A stretch of 64,000 nucleotides of DNA, taken from NCBI RefSeq assembly GCF_936933875.1, contig NZ_CAKZIK010000046.1:1-64000 (forward strand), read 5' to 3'. This DNA is from an uncultured Chryseobacterium sp. (GTDB lineage Bacteria > Bacteroidota > Bacteroidia > Flavobacteriales > Weeksellaceae). Position numbers and translations under genes: made by a program. The notes beneath the pieces are model-generated. The model ran no database searches. It was not told the origin of the DNA and saw nothing but the letters and a program-made list of their open reading frames with translations. Of this stretch, positions 34,868 to 44,724 are shown piece after piece. Position 1 is the first letter of the stretch. Each line of letters starts with the position of its first letter.

Positions 34868-36676
34868 ATGCAGCAAAATAACGGACTGGACAAAAATCAG
34901 CTGATAAGTTTCGCGGTTTTTTCGATGATTCTTATTGGTTTTATGTTTTATTTTCAGAACAAACAGCAGACAGAAGAGCAACTAAGAAATCAGGACAAAG
35001 CAAAGGTAACACAGGTACAAAATCCTGTTACAAAACCTGCCATTGCAACCAATCTTAACGACAGCCTGAAAACATCTTCTATTCAGCAAGTTCTGTTAAA
35101 AAATAAGGAACTTACAGTTTCAGTAAATTCATTGGGTGGACAAATTTCTACCGTTCAGCTAAATGAGTACAAAGCTTACAATAAAACCACAGATACGAAC
35201 GACAAACCACTTTTGTTGTTCGATAAAAATAATTCTACTTACGGGTTTCAGTTTAAGGATAAAACCGGAAAAGTCTTCAATACTAAAGATTTAGTTTTCG
35301 CGCCAACACAAAACGGAAATTCTGTGACGATGCAGGCAAATGTAAATGGTGCGATAATTCAGTTTATCTACACATTGTTAGATAAATACACGGTTGATTT
35401 CAATGTTAAAACTCAGGGGTTAAGCCAAATTATTTCAGATAATAAAGCTGATTTCATCTGGGATTACAGCGTGAGAGCAATGGAAAAAGGTAGAGCACAG
35501 GAACAAACGCATTCTGAGTTTTCCTACGCATTTAATAATTATAAATCCTATGATTATGACGCGAGAACAACAATGGATGAACCTGAAGAAACGTTGAATT
35601 GGATTGGGGTAAAACAACAGTTTTTCTCTGCAGTTTTAGAGCCTCAAACTGGATTTAAAAATTCAAAAGGGAATCAGGAAAATATTGAAGATGGTGAATT
35701 TTTGAAGAAATTTAATTTTGATGGTCAAATTGATTTAACAGGAAACGAGCTGAACCAAAATTTCAAATGGTATTTCATGCCTTTGGATTTGAAATTGCTA
35801 AAATCTTACGACAAAAACTTTGATGAAATTCTTCCTTTAGGGTGGTCTTTCATTGGTTCTTTGAACAGGTGGTTCTTTATCCCAATTTACAACTGGTTAA
35901 CCAACTACGGAATTGCAGCGGGTTGGGTTATCTTTTTGATGACGATTGCTACGAAAATTATTCTTTCACCGGTAATGTTCAAACAACACAAACTGAGTGC
36001 GATGATGAGGGTCATTCGTCCTGAAATTGATGAGGTGAATGCGAAGTATAAAGACGCAGATCCAATGAAGAAGCAGCAGGAAACGATGAATGTTTATCGA
36101 AAAGCCGGCGTTAACCAAATGGCGGGATGTTTACCGGCATTGCTTCAAATCCCGATTTTTTATGCTTTGTTCCGATTCTTCCCGAACATGATTGATTTGA
36201 GAGGAAAAAGCTTCTGGTTCGCAAAAGATTTAACAGCTTATGATGACGTAATTAAGTTGCCTTTCAATATTCCTTTCTTGGGAGAACATTTGAGTATTTT
36301 TGCTATTGCGTGTACTGTTGTTATCTTAATTTACACGATTATGACTTCCGGAAATATTCAGCAGCCACAACAGGAGGGAATGCCGAATATGAAAGTAATA
36401 ATGTACATTTTTCCGATAACGTTCCTTTTCTTCTTAAATACGTCAGCTTCAGGTTTATCTTGGTATTATTTTGTATCGAATGCATTGAATATCTTAATCA
36501 TTCTGGTGATTAAATACTGGATTTTGGACGAAGATAAGATTCATGCACAAATTCAGGCCAACAAACAAAAAGAGCCAAAAGCAGAAGGTAAGTTCCAGAA
36601 GAGAATGCGTGAAATGATGGAGAAAGCGCAGGAACAACAAAAGATTCAGCAGCAACAGCAGAATAAGAAAAAATAG
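34868..36676 (+). CDS. yidC: membrane protein insertase YidC
   Basis: The 602-residue protein has an N-terminal helix (13-29), a large periplasmic P2 beta domain (about 70-345) and the Oxa1-type core of five helices (about 355-560). The core motif VNQMAGCLPALLQIPIFYAL is at about 417-436. The tail is rich in Lys and Gln. YidC inserts and folds inner-membrane proteins alone or with Sec. In many bacteria it follows rpmH-rnpA; here it lies after pyrG. Confidence 0.96.
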   Translation: MQQNNGLDKNQLISFAVFSMILIGFMFYFQNKQQTEEQLRNQDKAKVTQVQNPVTKPAIATNLNDSLKTSSIQQVLLKNKELTVSVNSLGGQISTVQLNEYKAYNKTTDTNDKPLLLFDKNNSTYGFQFKDKTGKVFNTKDLVFAPTQNGNSVTMQANVNGAIIQFIYTLLDKYTVDFNVKTQGLSQIISDNKADFIWDYSVRAMEKGRAQEQTHSEFSYAFNNYKSYDYDARTTMDEPEETLNWIGVKQQFFSAVLEPQTGFKNSKGNQENIEDGEFLKKFNFDGQIDLTGNELNQNFKWYFMPLDLKLLKSYDKNFDEILPLGWSFIGSLNRWFFIPIYNWLTNYGIAAGWVIFLMTIATKIILSPVMFKQHKLSAMMRVIRPEIDEVNAKYKDADPMKKQQETMNVYRKAGVNQMAGCLPALLQIPIFYALFRFFPNMIDLRGKSFWFAKDLTAYDDVIKLPFNIPFLGEHLSIFAIACTVVILIYTIMTSGNIQQPQQEGMPNMKVIMYIFPITFLFFLNTSASGLSWYYFVSNALNILIILVIKYWILDEDKIHAQIQANKQKEPKAEGKFQKRMREMMEKAQEQQKIQQQQQNKKK

Positions 36677-36701
36677 TACTCCTTAAATAAATATAGGAAT
36701 A

Positions 36702-36731
36702 AAAAAACGGAAGATTACCTCTTCCGTTTTT
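36702..36731. terminator. bidirectional terminator between yidC and rnhB
   Basis: AAAAACGGAAG pairs with CTTCCGTTTTT around an eight-base loop, with A-runs and T-runs on either side. It ends directly at the rnhB stop codon. Confidence 0.85.
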
Positions 36732-37325
36732 TTATTCCTCAAATTCATATTCAAGCCTGAATGATTTTCTGTGATGAATTGTTGGTCCAAATTTCATCAG
36801 TGCTTTTTGGTGTTCCTTTGTTGCGTAACCCATATTTTTTTTCCAACCGTAATGAGGAAACTCTTCGTGAAGTTTTATCATTAAATTATCACGATAGTTT
36901 TTTGCTAGGATAGAAGCTGCAGCAATTGAAAGTAATTTAGAATCCCCTTTTACTATACACTGATAAGGAATGAAATTATAGGGGTGGAAACGGTTTCCGT
37001 CAACTAAAATCAATTCCGGTCTTAATGTAAGTTTGTCCAGTGCTAAATGCATTGCATGGATAGAAGCATTCAGGATATTATGTTGGTCAATAAATTCGGG
37101 AGGTAATTCTGCAATTGAATATTCTTTGACATTTTCTTTGATATAAATATCTAAATCTTGTCTTGTTTTAAAGTTTAATTTTTTAGAATCGTTAACCAAA
37201 TTTTGCTTAAAATTTTCATCCAAAATAACAGCTGCTGCTACAACAGGACCACATAAACAGCCCCTTCCAACTTCATCACAACCTGCTTCAACATAATTAT
37301 CAGACCATTTTTTTAATAATTCCAT
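36732..37325 (-). CDS. rnhB: ribonuclease HII
   Basis: The 197-residue nuclease removes RNA from RNA-DNA hybrids, including single ribonucleotides. The active-site region CDEVGRGCLCGPVVAAAVIL carries the first Asp-Glu pair; Asp in ILVDGNRF and further acidic residues follow. DEVGRG in place of DEAGRG is common in Bacteroidota. Single gene, divergent from susC. Confidence 0.95.
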   Translation of the reverse strand: MELLKKWSDNYVEAGCDEVGRGCLCGPVVAAAVILDENFKQNLVNDSKKLNFKTRQDLDIYIKENVKEYSIAELPPEFIDQHNILNASIHAMHLALDKLTLRPELILVDGNRFHPYNFIPYQCIVKGDSKLLSIAAASILAKNYRDNLMIKLHEEFPHYGWKKNMGYATKEHQKALMKFGPTIHHRKSFRLEYEFEE

Positions 37326-37459
37326 AAAATTTAACTTAAATGCATGTTTAATTTTAATGATTTAACAAATTTACAAAATAATTAACGATTTGTTAAGAAA
37401 AAGTTTGGTAGATTTAACAAAAGTTTGCATTTTTGTGCCAATGAAAAATTTAATTTGAT

Positions 37460-40400
37460 ATGAAGAAACTAACAACAAGCGTTTTAGCTGTAGTTCTTTC
37501 TGCATCATTTACAATGGTAGATGCACAGACTGATACAACTAAAACAACTGATATCGAGGGTGTTGTAGTGACAGCTCTTGGTATTAAAAGGGAAGAAAAA
37601 TCGCTTCCTTATGCTACACAAACTGTTAAAGCTGCAGAGCTTAACGTAACGCAGAATGTGGATGTTAAAAATGCAATCGTTGGTAAGGTTGCGGGTGTTC
37701 AGCTTAACGGACAAGCTGGATCAAAACTTGGTGAAACTGGTAAACTTCGTTTAAGAGGTGCGGTTTCTATGCTATCTGATGCAGATCCAATTTATGTATT
37801 GGATGGAGTTATCGTTGATCCCAATACGATTGATATGGATAACTTAGAGTCTGTTAACGTTTTGAAAGGGCCAAACGCAACTGCACTTTATGGGCAAAGA
37901 GCTCAATATGGTGTTGTTGTAATGACGCTTAAAAAAGGTGCAAGAAACAGACTAAATGTGGAATTGAACTCTTCAACAAACGTAGATGTTGTTGCAAGAA
38001 CAATGAAATATCAAAATGAATATGGACAAGGTTATGATGGAGAGGATTCATTCGGAACTTTCCATTTCAATCCGGTAAGACATCCTGCAGAATGGGCTGC
38101 ATTAGAAGGTATGACTTATAAGAGAGGTCAAAATTACCTTGCTGACGAATCTTGGGGTGCTAAATTTGATGGTAGAGATTATTTGCCTTGGTATGCATTC
38201 TGGAAAGACAGTCCATATTTCGGACAGACAGCTAAATGGGTTGCGCAACCCAATAACGTAAAAGATTTCTACGATAACGCATTCACATTTAAGAATTCAA
38301 TCTCTGTATCTGGCGGAACTGACGCTTTCACAGGTAGAGTATCTTTCACTAACTTGCTTCAAAATGGTATTACTCCGTATACTGAACTAAGAAGAAATTA
38401 TTTCAACTCTACTGCAAACTACAAATTTAATGACAAATTAAATGTAGAAGCAGTACTGAACTTTTCTCAGGGCAGAACAACCGGAGATTTTGATGATGGT
38501 TATTCTAACCAGACTTCCGGATCTTTCAACCAATGGTTTGGTAGAGATTTGGATATCAACAAAATGAAGGAGCTTAAAGATCTTGAAACACCTAGAGGAT
38601 ATCATGCATCTTGGAACTGGTGGGGACCAGATTATTACAGAATTGATGGGCCAAGTGCTTACAGAACAAAACCTGGATTCTGGTATAATCCATTTACATA
38701 TATGGAGAGATACAGACCTTATGTGGATAGAAAAACCATTATGTTCTCCGTTGCACCATCTTACAAAATTACTGATGACTTAACGGCTAGAGTTTCTTAT
38801 TCAAGAGTAAACAATATCTCTAACAGCAGATATTTCATGCCTTATTCACTTACAAAAAGTGCAAGTGGAACAGAAGGAGGGTACATGGACTTCTTGAACG
38901 GTTTTGGTTTAACTGATTCTGATTATACTGAAGATCAATATGAAGGTAGATTAAGCTACTCTAACAAGTTTGGTAAAATTGACCTTAATACTTTTGTAGG
39001 AGGAAATATTACAAACCAGTCTTGGACTGGTACAACTGAAAACATGGATGTTTTTGGAAAACTTCAGTGGTTGCTTACTCCTGATGTTTGGGATTTCAAG
39101 AATGCTAATATTGCTCCGGTTCCAGATCCATGGGATTATGGTAAAACTTACAAATCGTTATTTGGTAACGTTTCTGTTGGTTATGATGATACTTTCTATA
39201 TTGATGCTTCTGCCAGAAATGACGTTAACTCAGCTTATTTGAACGGTAATAACTCTTTCTTTACTTACTCTTTGGGAGCGAGTGTTTTGCTACACAATCT
39301 TTGGGCTAAAAACGATTATATCACTTACTTCAAGTTAAGAGCAGGTATTGCACAGATTGCGAGTGATATTAATGCAAGAGCTACTAATCCTGAGTATTTC
39401 TTCTATGACAAGCCTTTGGCAATGGGTACAAGATCATATCAAATGGCATTACAGCCAACAAGATATATTGATCCTACTTTGAAGCCAGCGATTAACGAAA
39501 ACCTTGAATTTGGAGCTGATATTAAGTTCCTTAAAAACAGAGTTACTTTAGGAGCTACTTATTATGATGAGAAGAGAAATGATGAGCCACTTCCGGTAAC
39601 ATTGCCTTCTTCTTCAGGAGCACTAAGTATTTTCTTAAATTCTGGGGATGCTAGAAGAAAAGGTATCGAATTGAACCTTTCTGGTGATGTTATCAGAAAT
39701 TCAAATGGATTTAACTGGACTACATCTGCAAACTTTGCGATGAACAAATCTACTATTGAAAAAGTAGCTGAAGGACTTAATGCAATCAACTATGGTTTGT
39801 CACCTGCATTCGGTTATGTATCTGTCCTTCAAATGGTAGGTGAAGAATGGGGTCAGTTAGTTGGTAACGGTTTCGCAAGAGATGAGAACGGTAATAAAGT
39901 TCTTAATGCTGATGGCTTGTATGTAATTGAAGGTAACAAAAACTTTGGAAGTATCCTTCCTAAATTTACAGGTGGTTGGTACAACTCATTTGGTTACAAA
40001 GGTGTTACATTAGCAGCAAGTATTGATTTCCAAAAAGGAGGAAAATGGTTCTCTTTATCAGAACAATGGGGTAACTCAGGTGGTTTGTTAGCACCTACAG
40101 CTGCAATTAACGAGAATGGACACAGTGTAAGAGATGCAGTAGCTGATGGTGGGGGTGTACGTGTAACTGGTGTAGATGAAGCTGGTAACCCAGTTGATAC
40201 ATACATCGAAGCTTACGATTACTTTACACAGTTCCACGGTAACAGATTAGCTGAGCAATATATCCACGATGGCAGCTACATTAAGTTACGTGAAGTAGGA
40301 TTATCTTATACTTTCCCTAAATCTTTGTTTGCAAACACTACAGTACAGGGAATTACAGTTGGTTTAACAGCAAGAAACCCTTGGTTAATTTGGGTATCTA

Positions 40401-40510
40401 AAGATAACTACCACAGACAAGATCCTTCAGAGATGTCTCAAGTTTATGGTGAAGACGGACAGTTGCCATCTACAAAAGGATATGGTGTAAATGTTAAAAT
40501 TAATTTTTAA
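37460..40510 (+). CDS. SusC/RagA family TonB-dependent outer-membrane transporter
   Basis: The 1016-residue protein has a signal peptide (1-22, ending VDAQ). The plug domain starts at about residue 30 (DIEGVVVTALGIKREEKSL) and includes LRLRGAVSMLSDADPIYVLDG. A long 22-strand barrel ends in the aromatic-terminated strand VNVKINF. Unlike many SusC proteins it lacks the N-terminal carboxypeptidase-regulatory-like (DUF4480/CarboxypepD) domain. With its SusD partner it should take up an oligomeric nutrient using TonB energy. No hydrolase, sensor or sigma/anti-sigma pair is adjacent, so the substrate cannot be guessed. Confidence 0.95.
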   Translation: MKKLTTSVLAVVLSASFTMVDAQTDTTKTTDIEGVVVTALGIKREEKSLPYATQTVKAAELNVTQNVDVKNAIVGKVAGVQLNGQAGSKLGETGKLRLRGAVSMLSDADPIYVLDGVIVDPNTIDMDNLESVNVLKGPNATALYGQRAQYGVVVMTLKKGARNRLNVELNSSTNVDVVARTMKYQNEYGQGYDGEDSFGTFHFNPVRHPAEWAALEGMTYKRGQNYLADESWGAKFDGRDYLPWYAFWKDSPYFGQTAKWVAQPNNVKDFYDNAFTFKNSISVSGGTDAFTGRVSFTNLLQNGITPYTELRRNYFNSTANYKFNDKLNVEAVLNFSQGRTTGDFDDGYSNQTSGSFNQWFGRDLDINKMKELKDLETPRGYHASWNWWGPDYYRIDGPSAYRTKPGFWYNPFTYMERYRPYVDRKTIMFSVAPSYKITDDLTARVSYSRVNNISNSRYFMPYSLTKSASGTEGGYMDFLNGFGLTDSDYTEDQYEGRLSYSNKFGKIDLNTFVGGNITNQSWTGTTENMDVFGKLQWLLTPDVWDFKNANIAPVPDPWDYGKTYKSLFGNVSVGYDDTFYIDASARNDVNSAYLNGNNSFFTYSLGASVLLHNLWAKNDYITYFKLRAGIAQIASDINARATNPEYFFYDKPLAMGTRSYQMALQPTRYIDPTLKPAINENLEFGADIKFLKNRVTLGATYYDEKRNDEPLPVTLPSSSGALSIFLNSGDARRKGIELNLSGDVIRNSNGFNWTTSANFAMNKSTIEKVAEGLNAINYGLSPAFGYVSVLQMVGEEWGQLVGNGFARDENGNKVLNADGLYVIEGNKNFGSILPKFTGGWYNSFGYKGVTLAASIDFQKGGKWFSLSEQWGNSGGLLAPTAAINENGHSVRDAVADGGGVRVTGVDEAGNPVDTYIEAYDYFTQFHGNRLAEQYIHDGSYIKLREVGLSYTFPKSLFANTTVQGITVGLTARNPWLIWVSKDNYHRQDPSEMSQVYGEDGQLPSTKGYGVNVKINF

Positions 40511-40528
40511 TAATATTAAATAATTACA

Positions 40529-42028
40529 ATGAGAAAATTAAAAATTGTAGTACTATCCCTTTTCGTTTTAGGCTCATTAGGGTCTTGTAGAGATGAAAAC
40601 TTCGGGGATTTAAATAAAGATAAGTACGGTGCGTATGACGCAAGTTACTCTGCATTGATGTCTGGATCAATGATGAGTTTTGCGCAAAACGGGGGAAATT
40701 CTTACTTGATGAACCCACAATTGTATGTTCAGTATCAAGCACAGTCTGTATATACTACTCAACAAATCTATGGTTTTGAGCGTGGAGCTTGGGGTAGATA
40801 TTATGCTAACCAAATTGTTAACTTAGATAAAATAATAGCAGATTATTCTAATAACCCAACGCCTGCAATGTTAACTCAAGGGGCAGCGGAGAATATGATT
40901 GGTGTTTCTAAGATTTTCAAGTCTATTATCTATAAGAGAATTACAGATACGTATGGAGATATTCCATATTCTGAAGCTGCTAAAATTGGTGAAGGTCTTC
41001 GTACTCCGAAGTATGATACACAGGAAGCTGTATACAAAGGAATCATTAAAGATCTTCAGGAAGGTAGAAACATGCTGAACACTGCTAAAACTGCTGTTCA
41101 GGGAGATATCCTTTATCAAGGATCTACAGCAAACTGGAAAAGATTGGCGAACTCTGTATTGTTGCAAACAGCTTTGCAGTTAAGCAAGAAATATCCAGGT
41201 GCTTCAGGTTTTGCTGCTCAAACTTTTAATGAGGCACTGTCTAACTCGGGAGGTGTAATTGAAACTACTGCACAGGAAGCTTACTGGACGTTCTCTTCTG
41301 CTAGTTTAGTTGCTAATCCACTAAATACTTTTAGAGCGGCAGACTACTATCTTTCAAGAGAGTTTACTGAATCTTTAAAAGGTGCTGCTAATACATTTAA
41401 CAGAACTTCAAACCATACTTTAGATAAAAGATTAAGCGTATTTAGTACTGGTGGTAATACAGGAACTGGTTTGGCTTATGGATACACAGTGGATGATTTA
41501 ACTGCAGCTGGTTTGGATAACTCTGCAAATGCTGCACAACAATCAACTAAATTCAAAGGTGCTGATGCTCCAATGGCTTTAATGACTGCTGGTTATACTT
41601 ACCTTAACAGAGCAGAAGCTGCTCAATTGGGTTGGACTGCTGAAAGTGCTACTGCAATGCTAACTTTAGGAATTACAAGAAGTTACCAAACACTTGATGC
41701 TAAATACGGATCCGCAATTGCTGCTGATGCTGTTGCTTACGCTGCTGCTAGAGTTGTGGATTATGCTGCTGCTCCTGCTAAAGTAATTGCTGAAGAGAAA
41801 TGGGTTGCATTGTTCAACCAAGGATTTGATTCTTGGTCCGAATGGAGAAGAACAGGATACCCTACTTTATTGCCTGCTCACAGTGCAATCAATGGAGGTA
41901 AAATCCCAACAAGAATGCCTTATCCTCTTGAAGAAGCAAATTATAACGCAACAAATTATAATGAAGCTGTATCAAGATTATCACCTGCAGAAGATAAAAA
42001 CACTTCTAAATTCTGGTGGGAACTATAA
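40529..42028 (+). CDS. SusD/RagB family nutrient-binding outer-membrane lipoprotein
   Basis: The 499-residue lipoprotein has lipobox LGSC with Cys20 and an all-helical SusD-like_2 type fold: YRITDTYGDIPYSEAAK, LLQTALQLSKKYP, YTYLNRAEAAQLG, and near the end WVALFNQGFDSWSEWRRTGYP. SusD caps the SusC barrel and captures ligand at the cell surface. It begins 18 bases after susC and the pair ends in a shared terminator, so they form a two-gene operon. Confidence 0.93.
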   Translation: MRKLKIVVLSLFVLGSLGSCRDENFGDLNKDKYGAYDASYSALMSGSMMSFAQNGGNSYLMNPQLYVQYQAQSVYTTQQIYGFERGAWGRYYANQIVNLDKIIADYSNNPTPAMLTQGAAENMIGVSKIFKSIIYKRITDTYGDIPYSEAAKIGEGLRTPKYDTQEAVYKGIIKDLQEGRNMLNTAKTAVQGDILYQGSTANWKRLANSVLLQTALQLSKKYPGASGFAAQTFNEALSNSGGVIETTAQEAYWTFSSASLVANPLNTFRAADYYLSREFTESLKGAANTFNRTSNHTLDKRLSVFSTGGNTGTGLAYGYTVDDLTAAGLDNSANAAQQSTKFKGADAPMALMTAGYTYLNRAEAAQLGWTAESATAMLTLGITRSYQTLDAKYGSAIAADAVAYAAARVVDYAAAPAKVIAEEKWVALFNQGFDSWSEWRRTGYPTLLPAHSAINGGKIPTRMPYPLEEANYNATNYNEAVSRLSPAEDKNTSKFWWEL

Positions 42029-42052
42029 TATCTTTTCATTAAGATAAACTCA

Positions 42053-42077
42053 AACCGCTCTTCGGAGCGGTTTTTTT
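42053..42077 (+). terminator. terminator of the susCD operon
   Basis: AACCGCTC pairs with GAGCGGTT around a TTCG-like loop, followed by seven T. A classic intrinsic terminator. Confidence 0.88.
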
Positions 42078-42084
42078 ATTTCCG

Positions 42085-42092
42085 TATATTTG
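42085..42092 (+). promoter_or_regulatory. TAnnTTTG promoter element of argS
   Basis: TATATTTG lies 18 bases upstream of the ATG at 42111, directly after the susCD terminator. Confidence 0.6.
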
Positions 42093-42110
42093 CACTTCAA
42101 TTTTTTCTAT

Positions 42111-43874
42111 ATGAATATTAAAGACCTGATTCAAAATAAAATTTCGGAAATCATCCGAAGCACTTATCAACTTAATGATGTTACTCTTGAAGTTCAGCAA
42201 AATAAAACAGAGTTTGAAGGTGATTTTACAGTGGTTACTTTTCCTTTGGTTAAACTGGCGAAGAAAAGTCCGGATATTATAGCAAACGAATTAGGTACTT
42301 CATTGACAGTACAGTCTGATTTTGTTGAAAGCTTTAATGTGGTGAAAGGTTTTCTTAATCTTAAAATTAAAGACAGTTTTTTTGTTGATAATTTCAATAC
42401 AATTAAAAATGGTTTAGAACAGATTGAGAATAAAGATCAAACCGTAATGGTAGAATATTCTTCACCAAATACCAACAAACCTTTGCATCTAGGTCATATT
42501 AGAAATAACCTTTTAGGTTTTTCCGTTGCCCAAATTCTGGCGGAAGACGGTTATAATGTTATCAAGACACAGATTATTAATGACAGAGGAATTCATATCT
42601 GTAAATCGATGTTGGCGTGGGAAAAATCGGGGAAGAATGAAACTCCGGAATCCACTCATCTGAAAGGTGATAAACTTGTTGGAAACTATTATGTTGAATT
42701 TGATAAGACATACAAGGAAGAAATTAACGAGCTCAAGAACAACGGAATAGATGAAGAACAGGCAAAGAAAAAGGCGCCTTCCATTCTTGAGGCTCAAAAA
42801 ATGCTGTTGGATTGGGAGAAAGGAGATGAACATGTACGAAGCCTCTGGCAAATGATGAATTCCTGGGTTTATGCAGGGTTTGATGAAACGTATAAAAGAT
42901 TAGGAGTAGATTTTGATCAAAAGCAATACGAAAGTAATACGTATTTACTTGGTAAAGATTTAATTCAGGAAGGGCTTCTAAAAGGAGTTTTATACCGAAA
43001 AGACGATGGTTCTGTTTGGTGTGATTTAACGGATGAAGGTTTGGATCAAAAACTTTTGCTGCGTTCTGATGGAACTTCCGTTTACATGACGCAGGATTTG
43101 GGAACTGCGGTGCAGCGTTTTAAAGACAATAATATTCAGAAACTAATTTATACAGTAGGAAACGAGCAGGATTATCACTTCGATGTTTTGTTTAAAATCC
43201 TAAAGAAATTAGGCTACGAATGGGCAGATCAGCTATATCACCTTTCTTACGGTATGGTTGAACTTCCGGAAGGTAAAATGAAGTCGCGTGAAGGAACGGT
43301 TGTAGATGCAGATGATTTAATGGAAGAAATGTATCAAACTGCTAAAGCGAAAGCACAGGAGTTAGGAAAGCTTGAAAATCTTTCAGATGAAGAAAAGGAA
43401 GCGTCATACGAAACTGTTGGTTTGGGAGCATTAAAATATTTTATGCTGAAAGTGGATCCAAAAAAGAAAATGCTTTTCAATCCTGCTGAAAGTATTGATT
43501 TTAACGGAAATACAGGTCCTTTTATCCAATACACCTATGCTAGGATTCAATCACTGTTGAATAAAGCTCAGTTTAGCTCAAAAGAAAATTCTGTAAATTA
43601 TCATCTCAACGAATTTGAAAAAGAGCTCATTATGCAGCTTTCCACCTATAAAGAAGTGGTGACAAAAGCCGCAGAAACTTTAAGCCCGGCTCAGGTTGCG
43701 AATTATGTTTATGATTTGGTAAAATCTTATAACTCGTTTTATCAGAACAATCCGATTATGAATCAGGATGATGAAAGTATTAAACAGTTCCGACTGGAAT
43801 TATCAGATTTAACTGGTAAAACCATCAAAAAATCGCTTGGTTTGTTAGGGATTGGTACAGTTAACCGAATGTAA
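42111..43874 (+). CDS. argS: arginyl-tRNA synthetase
   Basis: The 587-residue class I synthetase charges tRNA-Arg. The ATP-binding HIGH motif appears as LHLGHIRNN, and the KMSKS-like loop as GKMKSREGTVV. An N-terminal Add-1 domain and the C-terminal DALR anticodon-binding domain (from about 460, ending KKSLGLLGIGTVNRM) are in place. Starting at MNIKDLIQNK fits the family; an ATG seven codons earlier lies almost on the promoter. Confidence 0.96.
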   Translation: MNIKDLIQNKISEIIRSTYQLNDVTLEVQQNKTEFEGDFTVVTFPLVKLAKKSPDIIANELGTSLTVQSDFVESFNVVKGFLNLKIKDSFFVDNFNTIKNGLEQIENKDQTVMVEYSSPNTNKPLHLGHIRNNLLGFSVAQILAEDGYNVIKTQIINDRGIHICKSMLAWEKSGKNETPESTHLKGDKLVGNYYVEFDKTYKEEINELKNNGIDEEQAKKKAPSILEAQKMLLDWEKGDEHVRSLWQMMNSWVYAGFDETYKRLGVDFDQKQYESNTYLLGKDLIQEGLLKGVLYRKDDGSVWCDLTDEGLDQKLLLRSDGTSVYMTQDLGTAVQRFKDNNIQKLIYTVGNEQDYHFDVLFKILKKLGYEWADQLYHLSYGMVELPEGKMKSREGTVVDADDLMEEMYQTAKAKAQELGKLENLSDEEKEASYETVGLGALKYFMLKVDPKKKMLFNPAESIDFNGNTGPFIQYTYARIQSLLNKAQFSSKENSVNYHLNEFEKELIMQLSTYKEVVTKAAETLSPAQVANYVYDLVKSYNSFYQNNPIMNQDDESIKQFRLELSDLTGKTIKKSLGLLGIGTVNRM

Positions 43875-43880
43875 AAAATT

Positions 43881-43909
43881 AAGTCTTCAGATTTCTGAAG
43901 ACTTTTTTT
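43881..43909 (+). terminator. argS terminator
   Basis: AAGTCTTCAG pairs perfectly with CTGAAGACTT around ATTT, followed by a T-run. Confidence 0.88.
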
Positions 43910-44034
43910 GTTTACTATAGTGAATAAAATTAGGAAGCTATTATTGATTTGTATTTTATTTTTTATTTATAATTACTGTTTTTATTTATGATTAATAATT
44001 GATAAAAAAAATGATAGTTTTGTTGATTATTTTG

Positions 44035-44042
44035 TAAATTTG
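44035..44042 (+). promoter_or_regulatory. TAnnTTTG promoter element of the response regulator gene
   Basis: TAAATTTG ends 18 bases before the ATG at 44061 and supports that start over the ATG at 44040. Confidence 0.5.
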
Positions 44043-44060
44043 CTGACAATTACAATATGT

Positions 44061-44510
44061 ATGAAAAATAATATATCCCTTATTTACCTGGTTGATGATG
44101 ATGAAGACGACAGGCTTTTCTTTTCTGATGCCTTTGCTGAAACCGATTATAGCCCGGAAATTGTTACGTACGACAGTGGTTTAAAGATGTTGGAGCAGCT
44201 GGAAGAAGAAACCATTTTGCCCGAGATTATTTTTGTTGACTTAAATATGCCACACATCAGCGGACTGGAATGTTTGAAAAGGCTTAAAGGCAACAAAAAA
44301 TTCGAAAACATTTCTGTTGCTATTTATTCCACCTCAGATGCAGATAAAGATGTAGGAAGTAGCTATAAGCAGGGCGCAAACCTTTATATCAAAAAGCAGT
44401 CTTCATTTCAGGATATTGTAAAAACCATGAACATTGTTCTCACGATGAACTGGCAAGACCACAATTCAAAGCGTACGGAAGACAATTTCGTCCTCGAAGT
44501 CACAAAATAA
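44061..44510 (+). CDS. stand-alone CheY-like response regulator (Rcp1 type)
   Basis: The 149-residue receiver domain has the acidic pocket VDDDEDD (residues 10-16), the phosphoacceptor Asp in IIFVDLNMP, the switch Thr/Ser in YSTSDAD and the conserved Lys in YIKKQS. There is no output domain, so it signals by protein contact. The D-E-D-D-R spacing and lack of output resemble Rcp1-type regulators paired with phytochrome or hybrid kinases. No kinase gene is adjacent. A terminator follows. Confidence 0.9.
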   Translation: MKNNISLIYLVDDDEDDRLFFSDAFAETDYSPEIVTYDSGLKMLEQLEEETILPEIIFVDLNMPHISGLECLKRLKGNKKFENISVAIYSTSDADKDVGSSYKQGANLYIKKQSSFQDIVKTMNIVLTMNWQDHNSKRTEDNFVLEVTK

Positions 44511-44530
44511 AAACTTATTAATAAAAAAAA

Positions 44531-44550
44531 TCCTCTGAAATTTCAGAGGA
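44531..44550. terminator. palindromic terminator next to the attachment site
   Basis: TCCTCTGAAA/TTTCAGAGGA is a perfect 10-bp palindrome. Eight A stand before it, giving a T-run on the minus strand. It therefore points away from the tRNA fragment at 44564 and may be the original terminator of that tRNA gene, as well as ending the response regulator transcript. Confidence 0.8.
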
Positions 44551-44563
44551 TTAATTACTTATG

Positions 44564-44586
44564 TAGACTCACAGGGATTCGAACCT
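44564..44586 (-). other. attachment site: 3' end fragment of a tRNA gene
   Basis: On the minus strand the sequence reads GGTTCGAATCCCTGTGAG, a T-arm loop (GTTCGAATCC) plus the 3' acceptor strand. No D-arm or anticodon arm precedes it. Such fragments are left at one end when a tyrosine-recombinase element integrates into a tRNA 3' end, and an integrase gene follows 140 bases away. The isoacceptor cannot be told from this piece. Confidence 0.7.
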
Positions 44587-44724
44587 TATCAATTATAGAA
44601 CATCATAAAATATATAATTTACTGTTAATCAATGTTTAGCATTTAAATAATATTTTGTGAAACTTAAATAATCTTATTGTGTATCATAAAAAATGGCTGT
44701 AAATTTGGCTGTAAATTTTATGGT

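Noticed and set aside
44564..44586. Complete tRNA gene
   Set aside because: Only a T-arm and 3' acceptor strand can be read; the sequence to its 5' side does not fold into the other tRNA arms and one T-stem pair is mismatched.
44695..44718. Tandem 12-bp GGCTGTAAATTT repeat as an integrase arm-binding site
   Set aside because: Only two copies, directly before the start codon and close to coding sequence; no second array at another element end supports it.
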